Assembly (NCBI GenBank): GCA_035556195.1
Contig: DATMFK010000067.1
Location: 62,001-126,000 of the forward strand
From: G016756615 sp035556195
GTDB lineage: Bacteria > Pseudomonadota > Alphaproteobacteria > Rhizobiales > Rhizobiaceae
DNA length: 64,000 nucleotides
Direction of reading: 5' to 3'
Positions 50,673 to 59,468 of this stretch are shown here, piece after piece (the stretch's first letter is position 1; every line of letters begins with the position of its first letter). The position numbers and the translations under genes were made by a program. The notes under the pieces were generated by a model. The model worked only from the letters and a program-made list of their open reading frames with translations. It did no database searches and was not told the DNA's origin.

Positions 50673-50972
50673 TCACGGCACATCGTCGTTGCGGACGATA
50701 CCGCCTTCCCCCTCGAGGATCCCGAGGCGCCGCGTCACGGAGCTGTTGAACTTCAGTCGAACGCCAGCGCCCCCGCCATTTTCGGCGATGAACACGACGC
50801 CTGCCTCTTCCAGTGCATTTTGCAGCCTGGCCACTGTCTGCCCATCCGGTTCGTCGATCTTGCGCTCGAAGCGTTCGATCGCATCTTCGTCGATGCCGGC
50901 CATGCGGGAGAGGGCGCCGCGTGTAAGCTCGGCCAGCGCTCGGGCGGCTCGACATTGGGCGGGCGTGATCAT
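50673..50972 (-). CDS. Small XRE-like DNA-binding protein
   Basis: This 99-residue protein begins MITPAQCRAARALAELTRGALSR (AAGGAG upstream of ATG 50972), with a helix-turn-helix ending around KIDEPDGQTVARLQNALEEAG. The segment VVFIAENGGGAGVRLKF follows, a pattern seen in many small alphaproteobacterial XRE regulators. It is monocistronic and separated from its neighbours by 175 bp upstream and 269 bp downstream. The target is unknown. An in-frame upstream start at 51017 is less likely. Confidence 0.78.
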   Translation of the reverse strand: MITPAQCRAARALAELTRGALSRMAGIDEDAIERFERKIDEPDGQTVARLQNALEEAGVVFIAENGGGAGVRLKFNSSVTRRLGILEGEGGIVRNDDVP

Positions 50973-51147
50973 TGGGCTGTCTCCTTCCGGTGTCCCATCA
51001 CGCATTCGCGATACCACACCGTGAAAGATTTTCGGAATCGGGACCCCGGCAACGCTTTAGCTTTGACTATCGTCTCGAGCTCGAAATCCGCCTAGAACGT
51101 CAGCCCGAGATCTTACGAACGTGAAATGAAGGCCCCCGGATCGCTCA

Positions 51148-51879
51148 CTAGGGCATGTAAGCGCCGCCGTTTATCCAGAGCACCTGACCGGTCATGTAGC
51201 CGCTATCGGGGCCGAGGAGAAAACGAATGGGCCCCACGATATCCTCCGGCTCGGCGAGGCGCCTCAACGGGATGGCGCTCAGATAGGGCCCGAGATTCAC
51301 GACGCTTTCGCCCGCCTCGTCGGAACGACCGGTGCCGCCGCGCAGGAAGGCGGTGTCGACCAACCCCGGAGCCACCGTGTTGACCCGAACCTTCGGCGCG
51401 AATTCGAGCGCCAACGTATTGGCGAGAGCTATGACCCCGGCCTTGGCGGCGGCATAGGAGCCGTAGCCCGGTCTGATGAAGCGGGCGAGGCCGGACGCCA
51501 CCATGACGACGCTGCCGTCCTGCGACATCAGCGGCATGATCGCCCTGGTGGACAGGAACGCGCCGCGCAGGTTGCCAGCGATCACATCGTCGAAATACTC
51601 AGTCGTCGTTTCCGACAGGGGCTGGATGCTCGCGTTGAAGCCGGCGAGGTTGACGAAGCCATCGAGCGCCGGCCGCTCACGTCGCAGCCGAGCGACCGCC
51701 GCATCGATGGCGGCTTCGGACAGAACATCGATAGGGATGCACGGCACATCCAGGCGATGACGCTCCAGGGATGCCGACAGGTCCAGGACGATCACGTCGT
51801 CGCCGGTTTCCTTCAGCGCAGCGACCACGGCACGACCGATACCGCCTGCGCCTCCCAGAATAGCGACGCTGCGCGTCAT
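51148..51879 (-). CDS. Short-chain dehydrogenase/reductase (SDR)
   Basis: This 243-residue Rossmann enzyme has GGAGGIG cofactor loop, D at the end of beta-2 (VIVLDLSA, suggesting NAD preference), NLAG and a catalytic Ser/Tyr/Lys set in SGLARF...YAAAK. It ends with TGQVLWINGGAYMP. The start overlaps the upstream amidohydrolase stop (ATGA). It is last in the operon maleate isomerase-like / PEP mutase-like / isochorismatase-like / SDR, and probably oxidises or reduces a hydroxyacid intermediate. Confidence 0.88.
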   Translation of the reverse strand: MTRSVAILGGAGGIGRAVVAALKETGDDVIVLDLSASLERHRLDVPCIPIDVLSEAAIDAAVARLRRERPALDGFVNLAGFNASIQPLSETTTEYFDDVIAGNLRGAFLSTRAIMPLMSQDGSVVMVASGLARFIRPGYGSYAAAKAGVIALANTLALEFAPKVRVNTVAPGLVDTAFLRGGTGRSDEAGESVVNLGPYLSAIPLRRLAEPEDIVGPIRFLLGPDSGYMTGQVLWINGGAYMP

Positions 51880-52517
51880 TTGTCGTTCCGCCCCCGCAGG
51901 GATTGGAGGAAGGCCAGGACTTCCTCCTCGGAGACCACGTCGGCGTATTTCGCGTTCATGTCGAACAGGTTTGCTTCATGGGGAGCAGGGTGACGGTCTC
52001 CGCAGGCTTCGCGCACGACACTGGTGCGGAAACCGTAGGACATGGAGTCGACGCAGCTTGCGCGCACGCAGCCTGAGGTAGTGAGCCCGGTCAGGATAAC
52101 GCTGTCGACGCCTCCCGCTGTCAGCGTCGCGGCAAGAGAGGTGCCGAAAAAAGCGCTGGGATATTGCTTGGTTACAATGATCTCGTCGGGCCTCGGCACG
52201 AGACCGTCGGCGAATTCGGCGGTGCGCTTACCCTTCACGAACGCCTTCAGCGGTTTGGCCTTCTCGAAGAAGCGGCCGCCATTGATACCGCCGGGCTGGT
52301 AACTCACCTCGGTCAGGATGACCGGGATGCCGGCTTCGTGAGCCGCCTTGCGCACCCTGAGCGCCGAGGCGAGCGCGTCTTCGACGCCGGCGTAGAGATC
52401 GCAGTCCCTGTCGAAATAGGCATGGGCGAAATCGATGAGCACCAGCGCGGGGTTTTTCCCGAAGCCCACCTTGTTGGAGTAAGCGCGCTTGTAGTTCTCG
52501 GCGAGATCGTCGGTCAT
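51876..52517 (-). CDS. Isochorismatase-family cysteine amidohydrolase (CSHase/maleamate amidase-like)
   Basis: This 213-residue protein has the Asp-Lys-Cys triad of the family: Asp in LVLIDFAHAYF, Lys in VTKQYPSAFFGT and Cys in TTSGCVRAS, with a cis-peptide-type GLTTSGCV loop. This arrangement matches N-carbamoylsarcosine amidohydrolases and maleamate amidases (NicF) rather than isochorismatase itself. It would release ammonia from an amide. It is 12 nt downstream of the PEP mutase-like gene and overlaps the SDR. Two maleate isomerase-family genes nearby fit a maleamate-to-maleate-to-fumarate style route, which is suggestive only. Confidence 0.87.
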   Translation of the reverse strand: MTDDLAENYKRAYSNKVGFGKNPALVLIDFAHAYFDRDCDLYAGVEDALASALRVRKAAHEAGIPVILTEVSYQPGGINGGRFFEKAKPLKAFVKGKRTAEFADGLVPRPDEIIVTKQYPSAFFGTSLAATLTAGGVDSVILTGLTTSGCVRASCVDSMSYGFRTSVVREACGDRHPAPHEANLFDMNAKYADVVSEEEVLAFLQSLRGRNDK

Positions 52518-52529
52518 GTCGGCCTCCGG

Positions 52530-53390
52530 TCAGACTTGTGCGAACTTCTTCTCAAACGCCCAGACGTCCTCAAAGCCGAGAAGCTCGTTGAACTCCGCGA
52601 AGGAGTAAAGCTCGATGGCGGCCGAGGTCTCGCCATTCGCGACGAGATCGGCATAGGCTCGCTGGAGAGCGGCTCCCGCCGAAAGAAAGCCGATCGCCGG
52701 ATGAATCGCGATGGAGTAGCCCATCTCGTGCAGTTTCTCGGCTGAAAGGAGCGGCGTGCGGCCCCCATTGACCATGTTGGCAAAGAGCGGCGCGTCGATC
52801 TCAGCCGCCACCTTCAGCATCTCGTCTTCCGACTCGGGCGACTCGATGAAAACGACGTCGGCGCCGGCCTCGGCAAAGGCCTTGCCGCGGCGGATGGCCT
52901 CGTCAATGCCAAGCGAAGTCCGCGAATCCGTCCTGGCGATGATGAGGAAGTCGTCGCTGCGGCGGCTATCGACGGCGACCGCGATCTTGCGCACCATGTC
53001 CTCCAGCGGCACGACGCGACGGTTCGGCGTGTGACCGCATTTTTTTGGAAATTCCTGATCCTCGAGCTGGATCGCGGACACGCCGGCATCCTCATAGCCG
53101 CGGACCGTGTGGCGAACGTTGAGCAGCCCGCCATAGCCCGTGTCGCCGTCCGCGATGATCGGTTTCGACGTCATCTTCACCATCTGCGCGATGCGTTCGA
53201 TCATGTCGCGATAGGTTGCGATTCCGGCGTCCGGCAGGCCGAGATAGGAGGCGACGGTGCCATAGCCCGTGACATATAGCGCCTTGAAACCCTGGCGATC
53301 GGCAATCAGCGCCGAAATCAGGTCGAAGATGCCCGGGGCGAGAATGAACTCATTGTTCCTGAGGGCTTTCTTGAGGGCGGGGTCGGCCAT
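52530..53390 (-). CDS. Isocitrate lyase / PEP mutase superfamily protein
   Basis: This 286-residue TIM-barrel enzyme has the metal/substrate motif ADGDTGYGG and the active-site loop segment EDQEFPKKCGH, whose KKCGH is the lyase-type cysteine motif, then ARTDSRTSLGIDEAI. That supports C-C lyase activity, such as 2-methylisocitrate-, dimethylmalate- or oxaloacetate-type cleavage, rather than phosphonomutase. It is second in its operon, 23 nt after the maleate isomerase-like gene. It may split a substituted malate formed in the pathway. Confidence 0.88.
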   Translation of the reverse strand: MADPALKKALRNNEFILAPGIFDLISALIADRQGFKALYVTGYGTVASYLGLPDAGIATYRDMIERIAQMVKMTSKPIIADGDTGYGGLLNVRHTVRGYEDAGVSAIQLEDQEFPKKCGHTPNRRVVPLEDMVRKIAVAVDSRRSDDFLIIARTDSRTSLGIDEAIRRGKAFAEAGADVVFIESPESEDEMLKVAAEIDAPLFANMVNGGRTPLLSAEKLHEMGYSIAIHPAIGFLSAGAALQRAYADLVANGETSAAIELYSFAEFNELLGFEDVWAFEKKFAQV

Positions 53391-53413
53391 GCTCTCGTTT
53401 CTTTCGTTGTCTG

Positions 53414-54160
53414 TCAGTGGTTGGCGAGCAGGCGTCCGAACTGCTCGAAGCGATCCTCGATGCCGGTTGCGCGCAACATCGCCCAGAAGGTCGCCTGGTT
53501 GGATGTGACCACCGGGACGCCCAGTTCGGATTCGAGTCCGGCAACGAGCGGCAGGGTGGGAAAATCGGTGCAGGTGATCAGCAGCGCGTCCGAGCCCCGT
53601 ACGAAGGCGGCACGAGCGTGGTCGGCGACCTTGTCGAGCGGCGTCTCGGCGATGCGGACGTATTCAGCAGGCCCATTGGCGCCGATCCCGAGGCCGATTG
53701 TCTGCTCGACCCTGAACCCGTTCTCCTCGAGGAAATGGGTCTCGTGCTCGTTCACACGGTCCGCATAGGGAGTGGCGACCGAGAGCCGCTTTGCCCCAAG
53801 CGCCTTCAACGCGGCCACGATCGCCGCTGAACTCGTCACCGCTTTAACGCCCGTTCGCGCGCTCAGGCTATCGGGCAGCGACTGCACCGGGTTGATCATC
53901 GAGCCGGCCGTGCACGCATATGCGATCGCGTCGACCCGAGACTGCCTGAGCATGCCGAAGGCGTTGTCGAGGTCGTCCATCAGCGCCTTCTTGCCGGCTT
54001 CGCTGGTCGTGTCGGCGTGCAGCGGCATTCGATGGGTGTGGAAGGTGACACCCTGCGGCATCATGCGCGACCACTCCGCTTCATTGACCGTGTTGGTGGG
54101 CGGTACGATCAGACCCAGCTTGGCGCGGGGCGCATAGGTGGAATGATGCCGGGCGGTCAC
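53414..54160 (-). CDS. Maleate cis-trans isomerase-family protein, both cysteines present
   Basis: This 248-residue Asp/Glu racemase-fold protein has an N-terminal LGLIVPPTNTVNEAEWSRMM motif typical of maleate isomerases. The two catalytic cysteines are in AYACTAGSMI and LLITCTDFPTLPL. It is the first gene of a four-gene minus-strand operon and divergent from a GntR/UTRA regulator. The likely reaction is maleate (or substituted maleate) to fumarate isomerisation; racemisation or decarboxylation are alternatives. Confidence 0.86.
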   Translation of the reverse strand: MTARHHSTYAPRAKLGLIVPPTNTVNEAEWSRMMPQGVTFHTHRMPLHADTTSEAGKKALMDDLDNAFGMLRQSRVDAIAYACTAGSMINPVQSLPDSLSARTGVKAVTSSAAIVAALKALGAKRLSVATPYADRVNEHETHFLEENGFRVEQTIGLGIGANGPAEYVRIAETPLDKVADHARAAFVRGSDALLITCTDFPTLPLVAGLESELGVPVVTSNQATFWAMLRATGIEDRFEQFGRLLANH

Positions 54161-54215
54161 TGGCGTTTCGTTCCTTTAATGGGGCGCCGTCGAGCGGGCC
54201 ATTGTCGACATTTCT

Positions 54216-54232
54216 GTGCACAATTGCTGCAC
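54216..54232. promoter_or_regulatory. Candidate GntR/UTRA operator in divergent region
   Basis: GTGCA-(7 nt)-TGCAC lies within an AT-richer patch of the 224-bp region between the maleate isomerase-like operon and the divergent regulator gene, with a neighbouring TTGTCGACA. Position fits an operator; evidence is only the dyad. Confidence 0.35.
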
Positions 54233-54384
54233 TTTGTCCAGACATTTGATCGGAGCCGTGACCCTGCCCGGATGCCACCGTGAACGGCGCGATCTTTTGC
54301 CCGACTTGCGCGGCAGGTTGCAGTGCAGGAAAATCGCCGATCAGGTCCGTACGGACGGACGCGATTCGATGGAAAAGGCGGGCA

Positions 54385-55149
54385 ATGCCAGAGGAGAAAT
54401 CCACAATCGAGACGGACGCCGACGGTCCGCGATACGCCCGTATCCAGAAGATCCTCGAGGAGCGGGTGATCGATGGTGTCTACCCGCTTGGCAGCCTGAT
54501 CCCGACCGAGATCGAACTCGCAGCCGAGTTCGTAACCAGTCGCTTCACCATCCGGGAGGCGCTGCGCTATCTCCGTGAGCACGGCTATATCGAGCGTCGG
54601 CAAGGCGTCGGCACGAGGGTCGTTTCCAACAAGCCGCAAACCACCTTCCAGCAATCCTTCGGTTCTCTGGAGGAATTGTTCCAGGTCGCTGTCGAGACAT
54701 GGTTCGTTATTCTCGACACCAAGCGCATCACTCTCTCGCCCGAACTGGCCGAGCTCGTCGGCGGTCTCGCCGGCGAGGAGTGGTTCGAAGTCAGCGGCGT
54801 CCGTTGGACGGCTCCGGGTGGCAAGCCGATCTGCTTCGTGCAGAGCTACATTCCCGGGCGCTTCGAGCACGTCATACCGCTCCTCGAAGGCCATCAGGGG
54901 CCATTCTTCTCGCTCCTGGAGCGGCACTCCGAGGGGCTGATCGAGGAGGCCGTGCAGGAAATCCGCGCTCTTCCGATGCCGCCGGAAGTTGGCCGTCATC
55001 TGGGGCTTTTGCCCGGCTCTTGGTCGCTGCAGCTCCTGCGTCGCTACCTGACGGAAAGTGGCGTGCTGATCGCGTCGTTCAATTGGCACCCGGCCGAGCA
55101 GATGACCTACGTCATGCATATTCGCCGAGCCAAGCCGACGCTGGAGTGA
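54385..55149 (+). CDS. GntR family regulator, HutC/UTRA subfamily
   Basis: This 254-residue regulator has an N-terminal winged helix (GSLIPTEIELAAEFVTSRFT, IREALRYLREHGYIERRQGVG split over residues ~30-75) and a UTRA ligand-binding domain ending with LLRRYLTESGVLIASFNWHPA. ATG 54385 follows AAGGCGGG; in-frame upstream codons encode an unlikely N-terminus. It is divergent from the maleate isomerase-like operon, its probable target. UTRA domains bind small carboxylates, sugars or amines. Confidence 0.88.
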   Translation: MPEEKSTIETDADGPRYARIQKILEERVIDGVYPLGSLIPTEIELAAEFVTSRFTIREALRYLREHGYIERRQGVGTRVVSNKPQTTFQQSFGSLEELFQVAVETWFVILDTKRITLSPELAELVGGLAGEEWFEVSGVRWTAPGGKPICFVQSYIPGRFEHVIPLLEGHQGPFFSLLERHSEGLIEEAVQEIRALPMPPEVGRHLGLLPGSWSLQLLRRYLTESGVLIASFNWHPAEQMTYVMHIRRAKPTLE

Positions 55150-55169
55150 ACGCCGCCGGGTGAGTGCGA

Positions 55170-56048
55170 TCATGAAATGAACTCGGGGCGATAGCCGCCG
55201 GCCTCGTGGGTGACCCGCATGGCGAGGGCACCGCGCAGATGCGCCGGAATGATCAGCGAATCTGTCTCCAACGCCAGCTCGAAGAGCTCGGTGCGTGTGC
55301 GCGAAGCGAGCGCGGGGTCGAAACAAAACCGGCTCGACCAGTCGGGCCGCAGCACCTGCACCGGCGTCTGCACCACGTCTCCGCAGAAGAACGCCCGGCT
55401 GCTGCGCCCACAGTCGAGGCAAAGGCCGACTTGTCCGGGTGAATGCCCGGGCAGGCAGAGCAGCCGGGCCCCGCGCCCGATTTCAAACCCGTCCTCGACC
55501 TTTTCCAAGAGCCCGGCCTCGAGGATGGGAAGCACGCTGTCCGTGAAAGCGCCGTGATTGTGACTTCCTGGGCTGCGCTCGTCCTCGGCCTGCCAATGGT
55601 CGATCTCGGCCTTGCCGACCAGATAGCGCGCATTGGGAAAAGTCGGGATCCAGCGCCCGTTCTCCAGCCGCGTGTTCCAGCCGACATGATCTGCGTGCAG
55701 ATGAGTGCACAGGACGATATCGACGTCTTCAGGCGCCACGCCGGCTTTTGCCAGCCGCAGCAGATATCCCGTGTCGGCGCGTTCGTGCCAGTCGACCCGG
55801 CGCGGACGCGCCTTGTGCTCGCCGACACATGTGTCGATGAGGATGGTCAATCCGCCGGCGCGCAGCAGCAGGCTGTGAAGACCGAGCAGGGCCTCTCCCG
55901 TCTCGAAGTCGAGATGGTGCTGCTCGAGAAGCGAGCGATGCGGTCGCAGCGCCTCGATATCGGCCGACGGGATCAGGAAGTCGAGCGGCAGGCGGAAGGG
56001 GTCGAGGTCGATGATCTTTTCGAGTGTCGTGCCGCCCAGATCGAACAT
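55170..56048 (-). CDS. Metallo-beta-lactamase-fold hydrolase (lactonase-like)
   Basis: This 292-residue protein has the dizinc motif THLHADHVGWN (HxHxDH) near residue 120, a later histidine in LPGHSPGQVGL, and FFCGDVVQTP with the bridging aspartate. Overall layout resembles AHL-lactonase/pyridoxolactonase-type enzymes. ATG 56048 follows GTGAGG and is 8 nt after the upstream SDR stop, so the pair is co-transcribed. It likely hydrolyses a lactone or ester intermediate of the local pathway; quorum quenching is possible but less supported by context. It converges on the GntR/UTRA gene with a 20-nt gap. Confidence 0.85.
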   Translation of the reverse strand: MFDLGGTTLEKIIDLDPFRLPLDFLIPSADIEALRPHRSLLEQHHLDFETGEALLGLHSLLLRAGGLTILIDTCVGEHKARPRRVDWHERADTGYLLRLAKAGVAPEDVDIVLCTHLHADHVGWNTRLENGRWIPTFPNARYLVGKAEIDHWQAEDERSPGSHNHGAFTDSVLPILEAGLLEKVEDGFEIGRGARLLCLPGHSPGQVGLCLDCGRSSRAFFCGDVVQTPVQVLRPDWSSRFCFDPALASRTRTELFELALETDSLIIPAHLRGALAMRVTHEAGGYRPEFIS

Positions 56049-56056
56049 CGCATGCC

Positions 56057-56893
56057 TCACATGATGACGGGTTTGGCGACCGAGGCGACGCGCGCGCCTG
56101 CGGCCGCTTCCGCGACCGGGAGCGCTTCGTCCCAGAGCCGCGCGATGAAGCGGGCCCCGGTCGTGCCGTTCGACTCGTCTGCGCAGAGCCACAGGATGCC
56201 GCGCCGCATGATCGAAGCCGGGAGGAGATTGCCGTCCGCCCCCTTCTTGCCCTCACCGGGCGGCAGGAGATCGGTATCGGCCGCGCCTCCCGGCAGGTAG
56301 ACATTGACATCGACGCCGGTGCCGTTGAGGTCCTGCGCCCAGACACGCGAGGCGGCCTCGAGAGCGGCCTTCGAAGGCCCATAGGGCGAATAACCGCGGC
56401 GAACCATCGTCTGGTCGCTGGTCGAGATGTTGATGACTTTGCCGAAGCCCCGCGCGACCATGCCCGGAACCACGGCGCGCGCCATGTTGAATGCGCCGAT
56501 GACGTTGGTCTCGACGATACGCCGCCAGCTCTGTGGAGAGGCTTCCCAGAATTTGGTCGGCTCGGTGTTGAAACGTTCCGAGATGAGCCGCATGCCCAGG
56601 CCGGCATTGTTGATCAGTACGTCGACCCGGCCGAATACAGCAATGGCGCGCGCCACGGCGGCCTCGCAGGCTGCATAATCCGCGACGTCGGCGGCGATAG
56701 CGATCGCACGACCCCGCGAGAGACGGTGGGCTTCCTCTCTAACCTCCTCGAGGGCCGCGCTTTCGCCTGCTCCAAAGAGACCAACGCACATTCCGGCAGC
56801 TGCCAACTCCAGCGCCATTTCGCGGCCAAGCCCACGCGACGCGCCCGTGACGATCGCGACTCGGCCGTCGAGTGAGGGGAAGGTCTGGCTCAT
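56057..56893 (-). CDS. Short-chain dehydrogenase/reductase with C-terminal extension
   Basis: This 278-residue SDR has TGASRGLG cofactor loop, INNAG, and a catalytic STSDQT...YSPYGPSK segment (Ser/Tyr/Lys), then a PGGAADTDL substrate loop. It is ~30 residues longer than classical SDRs. The start at 56893 matches the family N-terminus (FPSLDGRVAIVTGA); more upstream in-frame sequence is unlikely to be coding. It lies 170 bp downstream of the GntR/FCD gene; that gap shows no recognisable element. It is probably an alcohol dehydrogenase of the aromatic-compound pathway. Confidence 0.87.
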   Translation of the reverse strand: MSQTFPSLDGRVAIVTGASRGLGREMALELAAAGMCVGLFGAGESAALEEVREEAHRLSRGRAIAIAADVADYAACEAAVARAIAVFGRVDVLINNAGLGMRLISERFNTEPTKFWEASPQSWRRIVETNVIGAFNMARAVVPGMVARGFGKVINISTSDQTMVRRGYSPYGPSKAALEAASRVWAQDLNGTGVDVNVYLPGGAADTDLLPPGEGKKGADGNLLPASIMRRGILWLCADESNGTTGARFIARLWDEALPVAEAAAGARVASVAKPVIM

Positions 56894-57063
56894 TCTGCCC
56901 TGCCGCCGCTCCCCTGCAATTCGTCCCCGACCGGCGCAGCGCAACGCCCCGGTGTGATCCGTTTGGGATCGTCGATCATTGCTCCCCGTCCGGTCCTCAC
57001 TTGCACCTCGTCCTAAAAATAGCTTTGCCCCGCACAGGCGTTGCCGACGTCTGCGCCCGTCCT

Positions 57064-57798
57064 TCACCCGGACGGTTGGGCACTCCGTGGCCTGGGCTTG
57101 GTCGAAAGGATGTGCGCCGCCATCGCGGTCGCGGCCCATTCGGCGTTGCGCTGGCTGAGGGCAGCCAGGATGTCGCGGTGTTGTGCGTTCGAGCGCGCGA
57201 TGTTGATGCTCTGGTCCCAGACGAATTGCTTGATGAGCACCAGCGGCAGCGAGATCGCCTGGGCCGTCATCAGCTTCAACTGGCGCGAGCGCGTCGACTG
57301 GACGATCGTTCCGTGGAAATCCGAGTTGAGGGTTATGAAGCGATGAACCGCGTCGACGCCGCCGGCAGGATCGATCTGGTCGATGTGATGGATGATGCGC
57401 TCCAGCCGCTTCAATTCCTCGTCCGTGATCTTTGCCGCCGCCACGCCCGCGGCGTAGCTCTCCACCTTGGCGCGCAGTTCGAAGACGATGACCACTTCCT
57501 CGTACGAGAAGTCGGTCACGAAGCGGTGCCGGTTTTCTGCCGTTGCCAGGCCCTCGGCGACGAGACGACGCAGCGCCTCGCGCACCGGAGTTCGGCTGGT
57601 CCCGGTCATCGTCGCGAGTTGCTCCTCGCGCAAATGCTCGCCGGGCTTCAATACGCCCGTCAGGATCGCCTCGCGAATCCCGTCATAGGCTCGGTCGGCC
57701 GGGCGCTCGTTCTCGGTGCGGCGCAGCCGCGCGACCAACTCCGGATTGATCCGGATCTCCAGCGATTCGCCCATGCTCGACCCGTCGGATGAACTCAT
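57064..57798 (-). CDS. GntR family transcriptional regulator, FCD domain
   Basis: This 244-residue regulator has a winged helix (REAILTGVLKPGEHLREEQL, TGTSRTPVREALRRLVAEGL) and an FCD domain with LNSDFHGTIVQSTRSRQL carrying the metal-binding histidine region. ATG 57798 overlaps the stop of the NodB-fold gene (ATGA), so it is the fourth gene of the operon headed by the FAD monooxygenase. The perfect palindrome GATGTATACATC upstream of the divergent HAAT operon is a likely operator, implying control of both directions. Confidence 0.88.
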   Translation of the reverse strand: MSSSDGSSMGESLEIRINPELVARLRRTENERPADRAYDGIREAILTGVLKPGEHLREEQLATMTGTSRTPVREALRRLVAEGLATAENRHRFVTDFSYEEVVIVFELRAKVESYAAGVAAAKITDEELKRLERIIHHIDQIDPAGGVDAVHRFITLNSDFHGTIVQSTRSRQLKLMTAQAISLPLVLIKQFVWDQSINIARSNAQHRDILAALSQRNAEWAATAMAAHILSTKPRPRSAQPSG

Positions 57799-58709
57799 GT
57801 CCGGTTCGGCCCGATGTGATCCTGATGGTTCTGAAGATACCATTCTGCGATCTCCTCCCTGGTCGCGAACCAGACCCCTTCGAACTGCTTTGCGTAGCGG
57901 ATAAAGTCGCGCAGCGCACGGATGCGGAACGGCTGGCCTATGACATGGGGGTGGAGTCCGATGTTCATGAAGCGACCTGACGTTGCACTTTCATCATAGA
58001 GCCAATCGAATTGCTCCTTGAACATCATGAAGCCGGTCTCGACCGTGAGACCTTGACGCAAGAACGAGAAATCGTTGACCTCCGACGTGTAGGAGATCGA
58101 TACCATCGGTTTGCCGCTGCGGGTCCGCACCAAATAGGGCTGGTCGTCGTTGAGCAGGTCGGTGATGAAGATCAGGCCCTCCTCGGCAAGGATGTCGATC
58201 GTGTTCAGCGTGGAGCGCAGCGACGACGACAGCCATCCCTTGGCGGGCTTGCCGACCGCCTGCCGATAGATGTCGAGCGTGCGGCGGATGACCTCGCGCT
58301 CGGCGCTCTCGTCGAACATGTGGTCGGTCAGGAGTTCATCCTGCACGTAGTTGTGGGCGACGACCTCCCACCCGCGCGAGAGCGCGGCCTCGATCACTTC
58401 CTTACGCTCGACCGCCATCTTGGCGTTCATCGTGCAGCTCGACGGCACGCCTTCGGCGTCGAAAACATCGAACATGCGCCACACCCCGACGCGCTGGCCA
58501 TATTCGCGCCAAGTGAAATTGGGATTGTCGTAGACGTTGCCGGGGAGGTCGCCGCCCACGATGCCGGGGCCGCCCGGATAGTATTTCTTGTCCGTTTTCT
58601 GGACCTTGTCCCAATACTCGAAATTCGTCGTCAGGATTATGGCCAGGCGCTTGCCGTCGGGCCATTTCAGCGGCTTTCTGCGCGGCAGCGGAACAAAATC
58701 GTAGTCCAT
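57795..58709 (-). CDS. NodB-fold (polysaccharide deacetylase-like) hydrolase
   Basis: This 304-residue protein belongs to the cytoplasmic PuuE/PgdA-like branch of the NodB superfamily, which includes amide and cyclic-imide hydrolases. It has no signal peptide, making a cell-wall role unlikely. Motif 1 is atypical (LTTNFEYWD instead of TFDDG), and the usual HxxxH reads HNYVQ in VVAHNYVQDE, so one canonical metal ligand is missing. It sits between a maleate isomerase-like gene (12 nt) and a GntR regulator (overlap). A role in opening an amide or imide ring is a context-based guess. Confidence 0.8.
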   Translation of the reverse strand: MDYDFVPLPRRKPLKWPDGKRLAIILTTNFEYWDKVQKTDKKYYPGGPGIVGGDLPGNVYDNPNFTWREYGQRVGVWRMFDVFDAEGVPSSCTMNAKMAVERKEVIEAALSRGWEVVAHNYVQDELLTDHMFDESAEREVIRRTLDIYRQAVGKPAKGWLSSSLRSTLNTIDILAEEGLIFITDLLNDDQPYLVRTRSGKPMVSISYTSEVNDFSFLRQGLTVETGFMMFKEQFDWLYDESATSGRFMNIGLHPHVIGQPFRIRALRDFIRYAKQFEGVWFATREEIAEWYLQNHQDHIGPNRT

Positions 58710-58721
58710 GGCGGCCTCGGG

Positions 58722-59468
58722 CTAGTGATGCGACAGGAGAGAGCCGAAGCCCTGCACCTTGTCGTCGATGCCGTTCATGCGCAGGGCGTGCCAGTAGGTC
58801 GCCGTGTTGATGGCGATCACCGGCTTGTCGAGCCAGAACTCGGCGATGGCGCCGACGCGGGCCATGGCCAGATTGGTGCCGGCTTGCACGATGGCCTCGA
58901 CGGACGGATCGTTGACCTCGACGATGGCGTCGCGCAGTGTCTGCTCGGTCTCGTGCGCGATAAGCATGGGGCTTTTGCATTTCAGCCCCTTCACCGTGAC
59001 CACCTCGTAGCCGCAGTCGGTGAAGAAACGGCGCACCTGCTCGTCTCCGATCGGCATGTAAGGCGTCACGACCGCGATCCTCTTGATGTCGCCGAATCTG
59101 GTGAGCGCCGCCTGGCACGCATCCGAGCCCATTGCGACATTCATGCCGGCACGCTCCTCGACCTGGGCCTTGAGCGTGTCTGCACGATCCTTGCCATCCC
59201 AGAAGGTCTCGGCAGACATGCCCATGATCAGGGCGCCCGGCGAACAGGTCTTGACCGCATCGATGGCGTCCATGGTCGCGGCACGAATGCGCAAGACGAG
59301 CTCGTTGAAATCCTCATCGGAATTCACTGGATCATCGGGAATGACGATGCGCGAGAAGTGATTGGTGACGCCGACCGGCCGCATCGAATCGAATTCGGGC
59401 TGAACCGAGGTATTGGTGGATGGCGCGATGACGCCGAATTTCATGCGGTAACCAAGACTATCGACCAT
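58722..59468 (-). CDS. Maleate isomerase-family homolog lacking both catalytic cysteines
   Basis: This 248-residue protein has the family N-terminus FGVIAPSTNTSVQPEFDSM and the central VVTPYMPIGDEQVRRFF segment. Where active isomerases have cysteines, it reads LIMGMSAETFW (Met-Ser) and IVQAGTNLAMARV (Gly-Thr). Both positions are non-cysteine, unlike the paralogs at 46212 and 53414. It therefore cannot use the two-cysteine racemase/isomerase mechanism and may be a decarboxylase, hydrolase or binding protein. It is the second gene in the FAD monooxygenase operon. The family call is solid; activity is unknown. Confidence 0.82.
   Translation of the reverse strand: MVDSLGYRMKFGVIAPSTNTSVQPEFDSMRPVGVTNHFSRIVIPDDPVNSDEDFNELVLRIRAATMDAIDAVKTCSPGALIMGMSAETFWDGKDRADTLKAQVEERAGMNVAMGSDACQAALTRFGDIKRIAVVTPYMPIGDEQVRRFFTDCGYEVVTVKGLKCKSPMLIAHETEQTLRDAIVEVNDPSVEAIVQAGTNLAMARVGAIAEFWLDKPVIAINTATYWHALRMNGIDDKVQGFGSLLSHH

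Noticed and set aside
47083..50972. Anti-phage defence island built on the STAND/cyclase protein and the small XRE protein
   Set aside because: No effector nuclease, protease or membrane-pore gene is adjacent, and the two genes are separated by a terminator-like hairpin.
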